DNA of 64,000 bases from Ampelomyces quisqualis (GCA_018398575.1 JAGTXZ010000003.1:558001-622000), one strand, 5' to 3'; positions 46,005 through 59,189 are shown, counted from the stretch's first letter. The notes: generated by a model not told the origin, from the sequence alone. A program made the numbers and translations.

Positions 46005-49000
46005 CTATAAGTAACTTATCTATTTCTTTTTTATTAACCTATTTGTTATATTCTAGTAGCTAGCCTTTCTATTTAACTAAGTAGTTTACTAAAAGTCTGT
46101 TACGCTACTTTGCTAAGACAGCTTTAACCTTATAGCATTATTCTAGCTTATTACTATTGTCTAGGTTAACAGGCATAGGTAAAGTTAATTCTTCTCTCTC
46201 TCTTGCTATAAACAGCTAGAGTAACAAGGTATAGAATACTAGGTAGATTCTTACATGCAATAAAAGTAAGATCCTAAAAGCTTATAAGCTAATTTGCTCT
46301 TTTACTAGAAAGACGCTAATCTAGTATAGGAATAGCTTTCTGCTAGCGCTGCGCAGGCGTAGATACTTTGTTAATACGAGGTTTATATCCCTAGGTTTAA
46401 ACTCTTAGAGTCTATATTTCTTGTTGTAATATTACTTCTAATATTATAACGTTTTATACTAGAAATTAGCTAAAGCGTCTTAAGTTTGCATAAGCTTTTG
46501 CAACCTTTCTCTAACGCTAGAGACTTTAGTAGGCGCTGTTAGCTTACAGTTAAGGCGTAGGTAAAACCTATAGTAGGTAAAGAATAGAGATATTTCTAAT
46601 ATAGCCTACTTAGTATTGTTGTATACAAATTCTGCTAGTAACAAAAAGTGTACCTAATTCTCTTAGTAATTGCCTATAAAAGCTCTTAGGTATTACTTAA
46701 GAGTCTAATTTTACTATTCTGTTTGCCTATCTGTTTATAGGTAGAAGGTAGTACTAAGCTAGCGTTTTGCCTTTACTATAAAGTAGAAGTCTACCTAAAA
46801 TTATAAAGTAAAAATACTTTCTTAATCTAATATAATACCTTTAGGTAATCTAGAGAATTATATAATATATTCTAAGAATAGATCTACTAACTATAAGGCA
46901 GTAATTGTTTTTTGTGTAGAGATATACTTAGCTATTTTAGTATACCTATTAACTATAACAAGTATTGTATTATATATAACACTATAGCACTTAGTAAGAA
47001 GTAGGCTTATAATAAAATCTATTATAATTTCTTACTATAGTTTCTAAGGTTAGAGAAGCACGTTTAATACGCTAGTAGAGCACTACTTAAGTAACTTTGT
47101 GCCTTAGTACACTAAGTAAGAGTTAATATACTCCTAAAGCTCTTTTTTAAGCTTAGGCTAATAGTAGTATTAGGCTACAAGCTTAAGCGTTTTAGCTCAC
47201 CTAGAATAGCTAGTAAGTAGATTATTATAATATAGCTTAAGAAGCTTAGCTCTAAGAGCTAGCTCTAGTAGAACATGTAATTAGTTCTTAAACTAAAGGC
47301 TACCTAAAGCGTTAAGCTTTTAGTGCCTTAGGCGTTTACTAGCGCCTTAATAGGTAGATGCTAGGAATTTAACATCTCTATGTATTACAACTACTTCTAG
47401 GTTATTCTGTTATACTTATACATAGATTTTAAAAAAGGACTTAAGAAGTTTCTTATAAGCTAACTACTTTAAGACTGCAGCTTTTACTTGTAACTGTGTA
47501 ACTCTTTAGTCTATTACTAGTCTACTCTTAGGAGTCTTCTAATTAGAGCTATAGCTCCTAGCTATTACCTTAACACTATGCGCTAGGCTTAGTAACTACA
47601 TAAACCTTTAGGTTATTACTAGTCTACTCTTAGAAATCTTCTAATTAGAGCTATAGCTTATAGCTGTTACCTTAACGCTGTACGCTAGGCTTATAAAAAT
47701 ATCTTTATTAAGATGTAGAGTACCTACTTACTATTAAGCTATTGTCTAGCTTCTTACTAATACTAGCTTCTTACTAAGTAGCTTAGCTTAGGTTTCTACT
47801 AGCTGCAATTTCTTTTACAGTACTAGCAATATATCTAATAGTTAAATATTTAGTATATTACTATTGTCTATAAGTTACTTTAAAGGCCTATCTATAGAAT
47901 TTATCTTTCTAGACTAATACTTAATCTTAAAGTTATAAGCAGCTAGCTTTATTATCTAGTTAGCCTATCTTCTAGATAGGGTTAACCTGCCTATAAAGCT
48001 GTATAGGTTGTTATAGTCTGTCTATATGTCTAACTAAACTGCTAGCCTCTTAACCTAGTAACGCTAGTACTATACTACTATAATAATAGTAAGGGGCTCT
48101 AGGTTATATATATAGTAGTTTCTTTCTGTAGGTAAGAGCTTCCTTAACTAGAAGGCTATAGAGTACTAGTTTCTATCTAGATAGAGTAAGAAGAAGATAC
48201 CTACTACTTCTTAGATAGAGGTATTAGTTTCTAGCTTAGATAGAAGTGTATAGTTATAGTGCTATAAGACTAGCGTAGTTGTAAACCTGTTACACAGCTA
48301 GCGCTTTACCTTTTCTACTGCGTTAGGCTAGTTAAAAGAACTAGATGTTACAAACCTCTAATAGGAAACACAAGACGTTATAAATAAACAAGGGAACAGG
48401 TTACAAGACTTAGACCTAGTGCAGGGACATAGCACGCTAAGCATGTTACGTAACCTTCTTATTAGTCTTATTTAGTCTTACTGTCTCTTGCGACAAGAAA
48501 CTATAAGAATCTGCAATAAAGATTAAGAACAATAAAAACTGTAAGAAAGACTAAGTATATAGAAACTACAATAAGCTCTTATAGATTATTGTGTTTAACT
48601 TATGTTACAGACGCTTAAGTTAGTAACTAGTTATTGAACTATTGTTACTCTTTTTAGAAAGCTCTAGCCTTTACTGTCTTAGTAACAATATCCTCTGTAT
48701 CTAAAGCAACTCTGCACCTATCCGCGAAAACTAACCTTAGCTGTATACCTAGTCTATACTAGCATTCTTATTGTTTGCTACTAGACTAACAGTCTTAACA
48801 CTAGACTTCTTTACTTAAACTAATTCTTTTAGACAATAATAGAGAAACTCTGTATAAAGCGTTAATAGAAGTTTGCAAAGCCTAGAAAGACTTAAACATC
48901 CTTAAAGGATATTAGTATAGGCTAATTAATAACTATACGAACCTGTTCTAGATCTATTGTAATACTGTTAAGGCGCATAATAAACTCTAGAAACTTAACT

Positions 49001-50250
49001 TAGTTAGTAATAAAAGTATACTTCTTTAAGTTAATAAAAAGACTATATTCTCTTAGCTTAGTAAGTACTTTTCTTTCTTATTTCTAATAATTCTCTCTTT
49101 TTTAAGAAAAGATTAAGATATTATTAAGATAGATAACGCAAAAGATATCTAAATATAAGGCTAAGGCTCTATTAATATACTTCTAAAATGTAGTAGGCAC
49201 ATTAGGTAGCTTAAAAGTTATAACTATATATTTAAAGTAGCTGTATTACGTGTAAAACGCTGTCTTCTACTTATTACTTTACTAGATCCTAATCTAGTAA
49301 TACGCGTTCTTAAGATTAAGCTTAGTAAACTTTACTAATCTATAGAGCTAATTAAGAGTCTTTATAATTAAAGGTAAAGCTAATCTATTCTTCTTAGTAA
49401 CTTAGTTAAGGTCTTAATACTCTATGTAAAGGCATAACGTTTTATTCTTTTTAGGCACAAATAGAACAAGTGCTTCTGTAAGGCTTATACTTTCTTAGAT
49501 CTAGCCTAGGCGCTGCGCTGTTGCTAAGTAGTTATGCAGTATACTTAGCTTCTTTAGTAAAAGGTTGTAGAGTAGCCTATATAGAGCTATAGCTTTCTCT
49601 TTTAGCTTAATAGTATAGTTACCTCTATAGTGCTATAGTAGTGTGTTAGTAGTGTTACTGTTTAAAATGTCTTTAAAGTCCTTAAGTTTAATAGGCTATA
49701 ATAGGCATTTAGTAGAAGAGAATTATAGACTACCTACTAGAACTATATACACGCTTAGCTTATTATAGATAGATTCTATAAAGGTTTTAGTGTCTTTAAC
49801 TCTTATTATATTAGTGTAGAGCTTATAGCGCTACTACTTTAACTTGCAGTTAATAACAACGCGTCTCTCTTTTAGGCTTAGTAACTTTAAAATAATAGGT
49901 TAAGCTATGTTAGCAATCTTGTATAAGATAGTAGTAAAGAACTTAGAAACGCTCTAGTTATTCTTTATTGTTAGATAAGCCTAATAAGCGTAGAAGCTAG
50001 GCACTATGCTTAAGTTAAGTAGGCAGATAGTTAGTAGCGCTACGCTGTTAATTTAAGTAAGATTCTTAAGTAAAGTAACTTTCTTATTAATTGTGCTAAG
50101 TTCTGCACTGCAGTTAATTAGTATTTGTATAGGCTACGCAGCGCTATTGTTACGTCGCGTTCTAAGTACTTTAATATAATTGTTCTATTATAATAGAACT
50201 TAAGCTATTAAAGAAAAGAGTTCTTTTAGACCTTCTTGTTTTTTGTTTGT
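46005..50250 (-). pseudogene. pol of Gypsy chromovirus 2, interrupted by a solo LTR
   Basis: Reading the minus strand downward: an RT with ALVLFVPKKNKT (about 49470), LYIEY, stop, DLN, and YLNN at 49131-49120 (family YLDD). After the inserted LTR comes an RNase H ending LPTERNYYIYN (about 48130) and a DYNNLYSF block. Integrase follows through about 47-46.5 kb, poorly readable. A chromodomain-type segment NYLVK, stop, KG, stop, LLEYNK, stop, VN lies at about 46090-46040. Stops are TAG/TAA throughout, and Asp-to-Asn is seen at the active site. The domain order is that of Ty3/Gypsy chromoviruses. The protease region near 50.0-50.2 kb is not clear. Confidence 0.85.
48346..48800 (+). mobile_element. 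Solo LTR (U3 variant b) nested in Gypsy element 2, with target duplication
   Basis: A 455-bp LTR from TGTTACAAACC to AGTCTTAACA, near-identical to 6578-7035. It is flanked on both sides by CTAGA (48341-48345 and 48801-48805), a 5-bp target-site duplication. It splits the host pol between RT and RNase H. Orientation is given by comparison with 6578-7035. Being a single LTR with a duplication, it is the product of insertion followed by LTR-LTR recombination. Confidence 0.92.
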
Positions 50251-50259
50251 ATTAAGTTT

Positions 50260-51371
50260 AAACTAGTAATAGAAGAGGAGCTATTAAGCCTTAATCTACA
50301 CTCTCTAGCCTAATAGCCTATTTTACTGCAATAGTAGTAGGCGTTAGTTAGCTTTAGGCTTAGGTTTGTAGTACTAGTAACATAACGTTATAGAGCTATT
50401 GCGTTAGGTTTAGACTATAAAGTTTTGCCTATACCAAACGTTCTGTATATGCAATAGTATATTAATAGTATACTACTACTATAGTATAAGTTATCTTCTA
50501 GCGTTAAGGGGCGTTTAATAAGTTCTCTATAAGTAGTAGAAAACTTAGTGTAGTTAAAGAGAGCTACTCTAATCTCTAGGCAAAGTTTACTATACAAGTG
50601 TATTACTAGGTATTTCTACTTATAAAAGAAGTTTACCTAATTCTCTAACATTAATAGATAGGCTGCAAATTTGTTTACTACTTAGCTGTCTTTTTAGACT
50701 ACCTTTTAATACTGTATAGTAACTTAAAGCTCTCTATTTATAGGGCTCTTAATCTAATTAAGTAGAAAGAATATTATATTGCGCTACGCTAGCGTTTTAC
50801 TATTATCGTTCTTTTTTCTCTGTATCTAAATTATTAAAACGTAGTTTATAAGTACTAGAAGGTAAAGGTAATCTTTTAGGCCTTAAGCTAGAAAGCTAAG
50901 GAGTCTAATTAGAAGGTAATAGATAGTCTAGCCTTAAAGTCCTAATACTCTCTAATTCTCTTGCCTTTAAAGATAGAGATTTTCTTAATCTTTAGCCTGC
51001 GTTCTAGTAGCGCTAATAGGTTAATTTAAGGGCGTTGCGCTAGTAGGGATATATCGCGTCTACTAAGAGAAGTTAGTTCTACTTTATTAGGAGCGTCTAA
51101 GAGCTGTTTAGGAGTTAGAGAAGGTTATTTACTTACTAGTAGTTGCTTCTATTAGCGTACTTTCTCTTCTAGATTCTAGATCTTAGCTTACTTCTTAAGT
51201 TCTTAGCGCTAGCGCTTTAGCTGCGCTAAGCGTTTACCTAGACTACTTATTATTTCTTTATTAGAAGTGTTTTCTCTTAATAGGTTAGCTAGTAGGCTTA
51301 GAAGTAGATCCTAATTTATTGTTATTAGGTAACTAGGCTACTATTCTTTTGCAAGGTAGAGGAATTAAAAC
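50260..51371 (-). pseudogene. gag of Gypsy chromovirus 2
   Basis: A zinc knuckle lies on the minus strand at about 50330-50285, read YYYCSKIGY, stop, ARECR. The first Cys and the His are both now Tyr, while spacing is as in CX2CX4HX4C. Upstream in the frame, 50597-50415 is still open for 60 codons (LCLEIRVALFNYTKFSTTY) and reads like the C-terminal capsid region. Further upstream to about 51350 there are charged fragments. The open frame is a surviving piece of gag, not a separate gene. Confidence 0.75.
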
Positions 51372-51655
51372 TATAAGAGGTTTATATAGTAGTAAAGTTA
51401 TAAGATAACAATAGTAGTGTAGATAGAAGTAAGTTAATTCCTATTCTAGAGCTTTAGTGCAGAACTGCCTTTTTGTAGCTATAACTAGACGCGTATTCTT
51501 ATAACTAGAATGCACTAAGTCTATACTAGTGTAGCGCTATTAAGACGCTAGGGCAGCTATACGCGTTCTACGCGTATAATAGCTAGGGTAGCGTTATAGT
51601 AGCGCAGGCGTATTACTACGCGACTAACAGCTCTACGCTGTAGCATTCTTATAAT
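51372..51655 (-). repeat. LTR (5') of Gypsy element 2
   Basis: Partner of 44196-44479, same length (284 bp), direct repeat. Differences between the two are almost all transitions, as expected if they were identical at insertion and then RIP-mutated. Confidence 0.85.
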
Positions 51656-54600
51656 ATAATTATTAAACGATAGCATATATAATATAATACAACTAATAGT
51701 AGAGGAAAATAACTTAGTATACTCTAACGTAAAACAAGAGATAAGAAGGTAGAAGATACTAGGCTATTCTTTATAGATAACTATAGTAAAAGAATACCTA
51801 TAGTAAATTACAAGGGCAATTGCATTATAACTAAATAGACTACTATAGAATATAGCTAATAGTTACCTTATCTAGATAATTATATACTTTGCTATCTAAT
51901 ATAACTATAACGCAGCCTAATAGATGCGCCTGTAATAGAATAAAACTAAACAAAATAACTACTAGGAGCAAGCTTTGCTAGATAGAAACCTATATAGAAA
52001 GATAATAGAAATAGTTAATAAAGAGTTAAGTATAACACAAATTACTTTTAATATAATAACTATATTAGTATTAAACGCGACTAGAAATAAGCACACTCTT
52101 ATTAGAATAAACTAGCTGTTACATGTATACTATAACCCGCTAGCAATAGATAAGTATATTAATAGCCTTAATTACAATTTGTTTATATAGATATTAGAGT
52201 ATAAATTAGGCTTTAAAAGTAAATGCAATAGTATATACTATAATATAAAAGAGAGAGATAAGTAGGCGTAAATATAGATATCTATAAAGGTACACTAGTA
52301 TAGCGTATAACAAAAAAAAGTTGTATTAAAGATACACTAGGCGTTATATACAATTAAACTACAAATATAACTAGTATAGTAGTATACTAGATCTCTAACA
52401 ATAACTTACTAAGTAAATAGTTTTCTGCGTATAAGGCTACTAAATTACTTATATTGCGCGCATAACTATTTGTACTAATAGTAGACAACTATTATATATA
52501 CTAACATTTAATTAAGAATAGAAAGATAGTAAGGCACTTAATTGCTTATATTGCGCGCACTACTATTTATGCTAATAGTAGACAACTGTTATATACGCTA
52601 ACAATTAGTTAAGGATAAAGAAGTACCTAATTACCTATATTACGCGTATAACTATTTATGCTAATAGTAGATAACTATTATATACGCTAGCACACAGTTA
52701 AGAATAAAAGGCTATCTACTTAAATAGCCTAACTACTACGCTCTAGTAGAATTTAAGACAATATTAGATTATATATATTACAAAAACTCTACTTATACCT
52801 ATAAAATAAAACTCTATTACGCTACATATATTACTTACTTCTACTACCTTTACTAATAGTTTTCTAATATTTAAATTGTAAGCGCTTACTTTATATACTC
52901 TGTACTAAGTCGTAAATTTAAGTAATATTAGTAGTACACTATGTCTCTATCTAAACAAGCACTAAAATAAGCGCTAACAGATAATAGTATAAAGGTTAGG
53001 CTCTTAGAGAATATAACTCTAGAACTAACATACTAAAAACTAAGACGCTACAGAAACTAAAAACTATTTAGACTCTAACGCTACTATCTTTAAGCCTTAA
53101 CTAAAGTGTTAAAACAGATATATAACTAACTACTATACTAGCCTAACCAAAAAGTTACTTAATAAGATAGCTTAGAAATTAAATACTATATACTTTAGAT
53201 CTGTAGCCTTACTTACTTGTTAATAAGAAAAATCTAGACGCAGCAGTAGTATAAGCACAACAAGCTAACATAAACTAAAAACTTATAGAACTAATATATA
53301 GAAAACGTTAGTAGTTAAAAGAAAACTACTATTAGACTTAAGGCTGTTATATTAAAGGAAGATGCCTTACTATACATAAATAAGTAGTTCTAACTGTTAC
53401 AGAGTTGCAACTCTTTTTATCTAGTATAAACCTATTTAGGTTACTACTATAGAAGAAAGAAAAACGCTAGGTAAAGAAAAGTATGTTACTAGAAAACAAG
53501 ACTACACTAGAGAAAGTAAAAGTTATCCTAGTAATACAGCTACTTACTAATAATAGAAAGACGCTATGTAGTATAGTAATAATATTATAGCTTAATATAC
53601 GCAAGTATATATATGCCTAAATACTACTAGATGCTTAGATAGAAGTATAGAATACTTTACTATTATTAGTTTAATTATATATTAGCTTAATACTATATAA
53701 AGAAGCTGCTTACTATATAAGTACTATTGCAGCCTACTAAGAACAGTAGCTAATAGTAGGCGCCTAGATACTAGACATATATAGTAACTTGCAGATCTAC
53801 GTAATAAGGTAAAAATAACTAGAAATTACTAGTGCCTATATATTAAACTACCTAGACAGATAGGTTCTTAAGCCTAGTAAACTGCTTAAAGACTTTATTT
53901 ACTTACTATAAGACCTAAAGAACGCAAGTACACTTCTAAAACAGCTATACTAGCTAACTAAAGATAGCCTAAATCTAATAGATTTTCAAACTCTAGTCTT
54001 GCAGTAGTAATAGTATAGTTATTCTATAATAACAGAAAATAGAGTATTACTATAATAACTAGAAACTAAGAGAAGTTTCAAAAACTAAGTGTAAATATAG
54101 TAGCACTAATAGGCTTAGTTATATTTAATGTAATAAGAGAATTTAATAATAATAGTACTAGGAAAACTATACTCTTCTATAGACACACTATAGAAAGTAT
54201 ATTACAAGTTCTATACATAGTATTGGCTAATAGAAGTAAACTACTTTAATACTATTTATAAAAAATAAAAGAACTTAGAAGGCATTTAATAGATTCTTAT
54301 ATAAGATAATATATAACAGGATATTACTATATATATAAACTAACAAGAGAATAACAAGGCTAATATTTTAGTACTAAAAAATACCTATAATGACAACGTA
54401 GATAATATCCTAGCTAACTATGTAGAAGAGAAGTAAGATTACTATAATGTACTTATAGACAATTATAATAACAAAGAGAAGGGAAAGGTAAACTACTTAA
54501 TAGAAAAGGATAAAGAGAAGGATATTAGAAAGGAGAGAAAAGTTCTATATAGAGACACTAATAATATAAGTAGGTCTACACGTAATATTATATATAATAA

Positions 54601-55390
54601 CTTGTATAAGGTGCTGTTTATATACGCGTACGTAAAGTATTAGGTAAAGTAAAAGAAGTTTTACTAAAAGAGTATAAAAATATAGATAAACTTATACTAG
54701 AATATCTTTATAAGGTAGATAAACAGCTATAGTTTAAGAACTATAGAAGTAGCTAGAGCATTATAGTAGAAGACGCATTAGAAGAATTTTTAACGCAGGC
54801 CTATAATATTGTAATTAAAGGTAACATACTTAACGTAATTACCTTAACTAAAGAAAAATAGCAATTGGAACTAGACTAGTGCAATAGGTTAGTGTAACAG
54901 TATAAAAAAGAAATAGAGTATTATTAAGTAGTTATAAATAGCAGGCGTAGCAAATGTTATAATAACTTAATATACTTTTACTAGTTTAACGTATATATAC
55001 TATTAGGTTAGCCTTAATATAACGCAATAGTATAGACTACTATAGCAGATAGTGTAGCACTAGCAGATATAGTATATAATTCTAATATAACTAACTAGCA
55101 AGATAGTTACTACTCTATAAGTAGTAGTAGTAGTTATAGCCTTTTATATATAGAGCGCGTTGTATACCTACTAACGCGTACTCTATAGAACGTTAAGCCT
55201 AGTAGCTACGTCTAGGCTAGCTTTCTTTCAAAAGAGCGCGATTTAACTATACTATATCTAATTAAAAAGCCTATATAACTACATAAGAAGAACTAGCTTA
55301 GTTAGCCTACGCTATAAGAGTGTAAAGATATAGGCAGCTAGCTATAGTATATAGTTCTACTAGTGCTGTAGTACTTAATAGTTCTTAACT
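51656..55390 (+). pseudogene. Unassigned RIP-degraded transposon upstream of a family A-type end
   Basis: The + strand has long decayed frames, for example VYYKFYT near 54200, NILVLKNTYNDNVDNILANY near 54370, RSTRNIIYNNLYKVLFIYAY near 54570, and from 54900 to 55380 one frame with YKKEIEYY, YFY, stop, FNVYILLG and FLSKERDLTILYLIKKPI. All stops are of RIP type. The element ends in a terminus related to family A (55402-55611), so it may be a second autonomous lineage using similar ends. I cannot name the transposase family. Confidence 0.45.
52440..52700. repeat. Short tandem array, about 89-97 bp period, 3 copies
   Basis: TATTGCGCGCATAACTATTT, TATTGCGCGCACTACTATTT and TATTACGCGTATAACTATTT occur at about 52452, 52549 and 52638. 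Each is followed by CTAATAGTAGAYAACTRTTA. Unit lengths differ by a small indel. Confidence 0.75.
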
Positions 55391-55401
55391 ATTAAATCTA
55401 G

Positions 55402-55611
55402 TAACACTAGTAACACTAGTAACACTAGCAACACTAGCAACACTAGTAATATAAGTAATATAGGTAACTTACTATTAGGTTACTATTAGGTTGCTAGCAA
55501 CTAGAAGTAAGTAGAGTAACTTTAGTAAATTGTCTAGTAGATAGTATTGCTGTTAGGCAGCCGCAGGTCGCTGCGACTAGGCTAACCAGATAAATCTTAA
55601 TTTTTCCTAAC
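55402..55611. repeat. Family A-type transposon end with seven 9-bp iterons
   Basis: 55402-55464 is seven consecutive 9-mers, from TAACACTAG (x3) through CAACACTAG (x2) to two degenerate units. The following 145 bp match 34460-34605, including GCAACTAGAAGTAAGTAGAG and GGCTAAC, to the terminal TTTTTCCTAAC. The regular iterons could be transposase binding sites. Confidence 0.75.
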
Positions 55612-55841
55612 AAAGGTCTCTTCTAAATCTAGTACTTAACGTTATCTAGAACTTTCTTCTTTTAATAATATTATTTAAGACGTTATACCTGTAGCTTATT
55701 ATAACTATTAGCTAGCTAATTATACTTATTAGGTATATATCTATTTCAGGTAGTATAGTAAGTATAATTACTTAAATACAAAAAATTATAATATGTATAT
55801 ATCTAAAAAAAAAGTTAGTGTAATAAATGTATACAGATATA
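55612..55841. other. AT-rich spacer
   Basis: RIP-type DNA between the family A-type end and the first LTR of Gypsy element 3; nothing recognised. Confidence 0.35.
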
Positions 55842-56119
55842 TGTTACATCTAAGACCTTATAAAGAGCTTAGTAACAGATTATATAAGAGGGTAGTAAAA
55901 TAGTACTAAATATCTTCTAATAACGCTGTAAATAAGTTGCTACGCCTACTATAAGTATAAGCCTATTTTATTAGATAGAAGACAAGTTTCTCTTGTCCTT
56001 TTATATAAGACCTATAGGTATATAGCTAATCTAGAATCTCTAATATAACACGTACTTCTATATACCTTTAATACGTATCTAATTTAATTCTAATAGCTGT
56101 ACTAACCTGCGTTATTATA
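55842..56119 (+). repeat. LTR of Gypsy family 3, first copy
   Basis: It begins TGTTACATCTAAGACC and ends GCGTTATTATA, and is collinear with 57369-57644. Shared blocks include AAGTTTCTCTTGTCCTTTT and TAAGACCTATAGGT/CAAGACCTATAGGT. Differences are mostly transitions. Confidence 0.8.
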
Positions 56120-57345
56120 TTACAAGAGAAACTTTATTCTACTAGTAATAGTATTAAGATAATATTGTAATTTACTTTAAAAAAGATTGCGTTAAAACGT
56201 ATAGAATAATATCTAAATTAGATCTGTTTGCGACCTTAAATCTATTAAACACAGTTAGAATTCCTTTTATCTTCTAGCAGCTAAAGCCTTTAGGTTTAGA
56301 TCTTTCTATTAATATATAGTTAGAATTACTTTAGTAAAAGTTACGTTTAGCGCTAGGATAGAAACTTAGAGACTATTAATAACCTAGGAGTATTATAGGT
56401 AACGCTAATAACTTCCTCTAAAGCTACACTAGCACTAACACCTAGAGAGTCCTAAGAAGACTCTATATTAACTGTTATAACCTAGTAATAGAGTACTAAA
56501 ACATAAAAGTTAGATACTAAGAAATCTAAGAAGAGACCTTAGCCTAGAGCTGCACCAAATCTAACTTCTGTGCAAATAGAAGTTAATTAATTACAACAAG
56601 AATTAAAACAAGAGTTAGAAGAAATTAATTCCCTTAAGAAAGAACTAACTCCTTTAGTAGGACTAGACAAGCCCTTACCTACTACTAAAACCCCTTAGAA
56701 CCTTTCTACACCCTACTATTTATTTAATAGCTCTATATCTAAACACTTATAATAATACAAAGGTTCTTACTAACTTTAACAATCTAAGAAGACGTCTAAT
56801 ATAGATAATCTTAGTAATAGAAAAGATTCTACTTTCTTCTAATAGTAGGCTTCTATTTAGAATTAACTTAAAATTAATTTAGATTATTATTAGACTAAAA
56901 GATAACGCATAGCCCTTATATAAGGTTATACTATAAGACTAGCTAAGAGCTATCTTAAGCCTTAATATCTATTAGATACTAATTAAGAGTAATTCTAGAA
57001 CGCTAAGTAAATAATTAAGCTACTTAAGTCTTACTATATTACAGGCAATAAGGTAGCTAAAAGCTATGCAGCGTTTAATTAACTATAGATAACTAAGAAG
57101 AAAATATTCTTCTAGTTTAAAGCTAGGTTTTTAAGTTCTACATTTAAGAGATAAGTACTCTCTTTAGAGTAGTTTTACTACTTATAGACAAAGATTACGC
57201 TAAGATTATAAGCCTCTAACCTAGGGTTTAGGTACTAATAGAAGAACTTATTTAATTAGATAGTAGAACACCTTACTACCTATAATATAGAGCAGAAGAA
57301 TAATCTCTACCTAAGTATATTACTAGCTGCTGCTAAGTTACCTAT
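56120..57345 (+). pseudogene. Truncated gag of Gypsy family 3, first copy
   Basis: Direct copy of about 57645-58860, with the same blocks in the same order (AACGCTAATAACTYCCYCTAAAG, AAAGATTCTACTTTCT, GAACTTATTTAATTAGATAG). It breaks off after CTAGCTGCTGCTAAGTT, before the zinc-knuckle region, and is joined to DNA just ahead of the next LTR. Pol is missing. It is best explained as a deleted neighbour or a tandem arrangement made by recombination. Confidence 0.75.
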
Positions 57346-57368
57346 TGTAACAAGCACATACAAACACA

Positions 57369-57644
57369 TGTTACATCTGATACCTTATAAAGGCTTAGTA
57401 ACAGATTATGTAGAGAGCTAGCAGATTAGGACTAAAAGCGCTCTAACAGCGCTCTAACTTAGCTACTACGCCTACTATAAATATAAGCCTATAGCATAGA
57501 TAGAGAACAAGTTTCTCTTGTCCTTTTGTACAAGACCTATAGGTGTATAGCTAATCTAGAATCTTTGATATAATACGCACTTCTATATGCCTCTAATACG
57601 TATCTAATTTAATCCTAATAGCTGTACCTACCTGCGTTGTTACA
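57369..57644 (+). repeat. 5' LTR of Gypsy element 3
   Basis: 276 bp from TGTTACATCTGATACC to GCGTTGTTACA. It directly precedes the gag-pol remnant in the same orientation. The 3' partner is not reached before the window ends at 64000. Confidence 0.8.
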
Positions 57645-59180
57645 TTACAAGAAAAACTTTGTCCTGCTAGTAATAGCATTTAGATAATATTACAATTTAC
57701 TTTTAAAAAGATTGCGTTAAAACGTCTAGAACCTTATCTAAATTAGATCTGTTTGCGACCTTAAATCTATTAAACACAGTTAGGATCCCTTAGATCTCTT
57801 AACAGCCAAAGCCTTTAGGTTTAGATCTTCCTATTAACACACAGTTAGGATTACTTTAGTAAAAGTCGCGTTTAGCGCTACAATAGAAACTTAGAGACTA
57901 TTAATAACCTAGGAGTATTAGAGGCAACGCTAATAACTCCCCCTAAAGAACTAACTTTAGAAGCCTTCTTCTAAGACAACTCTGTATTAACTGTAACAAC
58001 CTAGTAACAGAGTGCTAAAGCAAAAAAGACAGACACTAAAGAATTAGAAGACAGACCCTCTTAGCCTAGAGCTGCACTAAATCTAACCCCTGTACAAATA
58101 AAGGTTAATTAATTACAACAAGAACTAAAACAAGCGTTAGCAGAAATTAATTCTCTTAAGAAAAGACTAACTCTGTTAGTAGAACTAGACAAGCTCTTAC
58201 CTACTACCAAAACCTCCTAGAACTTCTCTGCACCCTGCTGTTTATCTAACAGCTCTATATCTAAGTACTTACATTACTATAAAGGCTCTTGCTAACTTGA
58301 ACAATCTAAGAAAACGCCTAATATAAACAATCTTAGTAATAGAAAAGATCTTACTTTCTGCTAATAGCAGGCCTCTATCTAAGATTAACTTAAGATTAAC
58401 TTAGATTACTATTAGACTAAAAGACAACGCATAGCCTTAGTATAAGGCTACACTATAAGATTAGCTAAGGGCTATCTTAAGCTATAATATTTATTAGATA
58501 CTAATTAAGAGCAATTCTAGAACGCTAAGCAAATAATTAAGCTACTTAAGTCTTACTTTATTATAAGTAACAAGGTAGCTAAGAGCTGTGCAGCCTCTGC
58601 TTAAATATAGATAACTAAAGAAGAAACGTTCTTCTTGTTTAAAGCTAGGTTTTTAAGTTCTGTAGTTAAGAGATAAGTACTACCTTTAGAGTAGTTTTAC
58701 TACTTATAGACTAAGATTACGCTAGGGTTGCAAGCCCCTAACCTAAGATTTAGGCACTAATAGAAGAACTTATTTAATTAGATAGTAGAACACCTTACTG
58801 CCTACAATATAGAGTAGAAGAACAACCTTACACTAAGTATAACACTAGCTGCTGCTAGGTTGCTAATTAGGTTAGCCCTACAACAGAATTTGGAGCTAAA
58901 TTAGACTACTACTACTAGCGCTTTAACAAATTCTGCGCTAGCCTATTAATCTATAACAGTGCGTCTTCCTATAAAGACCCCTAAGCTAGAACAACAGAAG
59001 ACTTCTAGTAGTTGTTACAATTGTAGTAAGCTAGAACACTACTCTAGTAGCTGCACAAAGCCTTGTGTGCGTTAGATTAAAGCTATAGAAGTAGATAAGT
59101 ATAAAGATGCTTAAGAGCAACCTAATTAGAAGGTATATTATATAAGAAATAGAAGTGCCTAGAAAGACACTTTTCTTTAG
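57645..59180 (+). pseudogene. gag of Gypsy chromovirus 3
   Basis: The + frame includes LQQELKQALAEINSLKKRL near 58120 (a helical stretch) and FLLFKARFLSSVVKR near 58640. A complete CCHC zinc knuckle lies at 59013-59054, CYNCSKLEHYSSSC, with CX2CX4HX4C spacing and all four ligands intact despite stops elsewhere. The knuckle binds RNA in living elements. Gag is in a different frame from pol. Stops of TAG/TAA type make it non-functional. Confidence 0.85.
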
Positions 59181-59189
59181 GCCTAAGCT

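Noticed and set aside
50415..50597. 60-codon minus-strand frame as a small gene
   Set aside because: It is in the gag region of Gypsy element 2, just upstream of the zinc knuckle in the same orientation.
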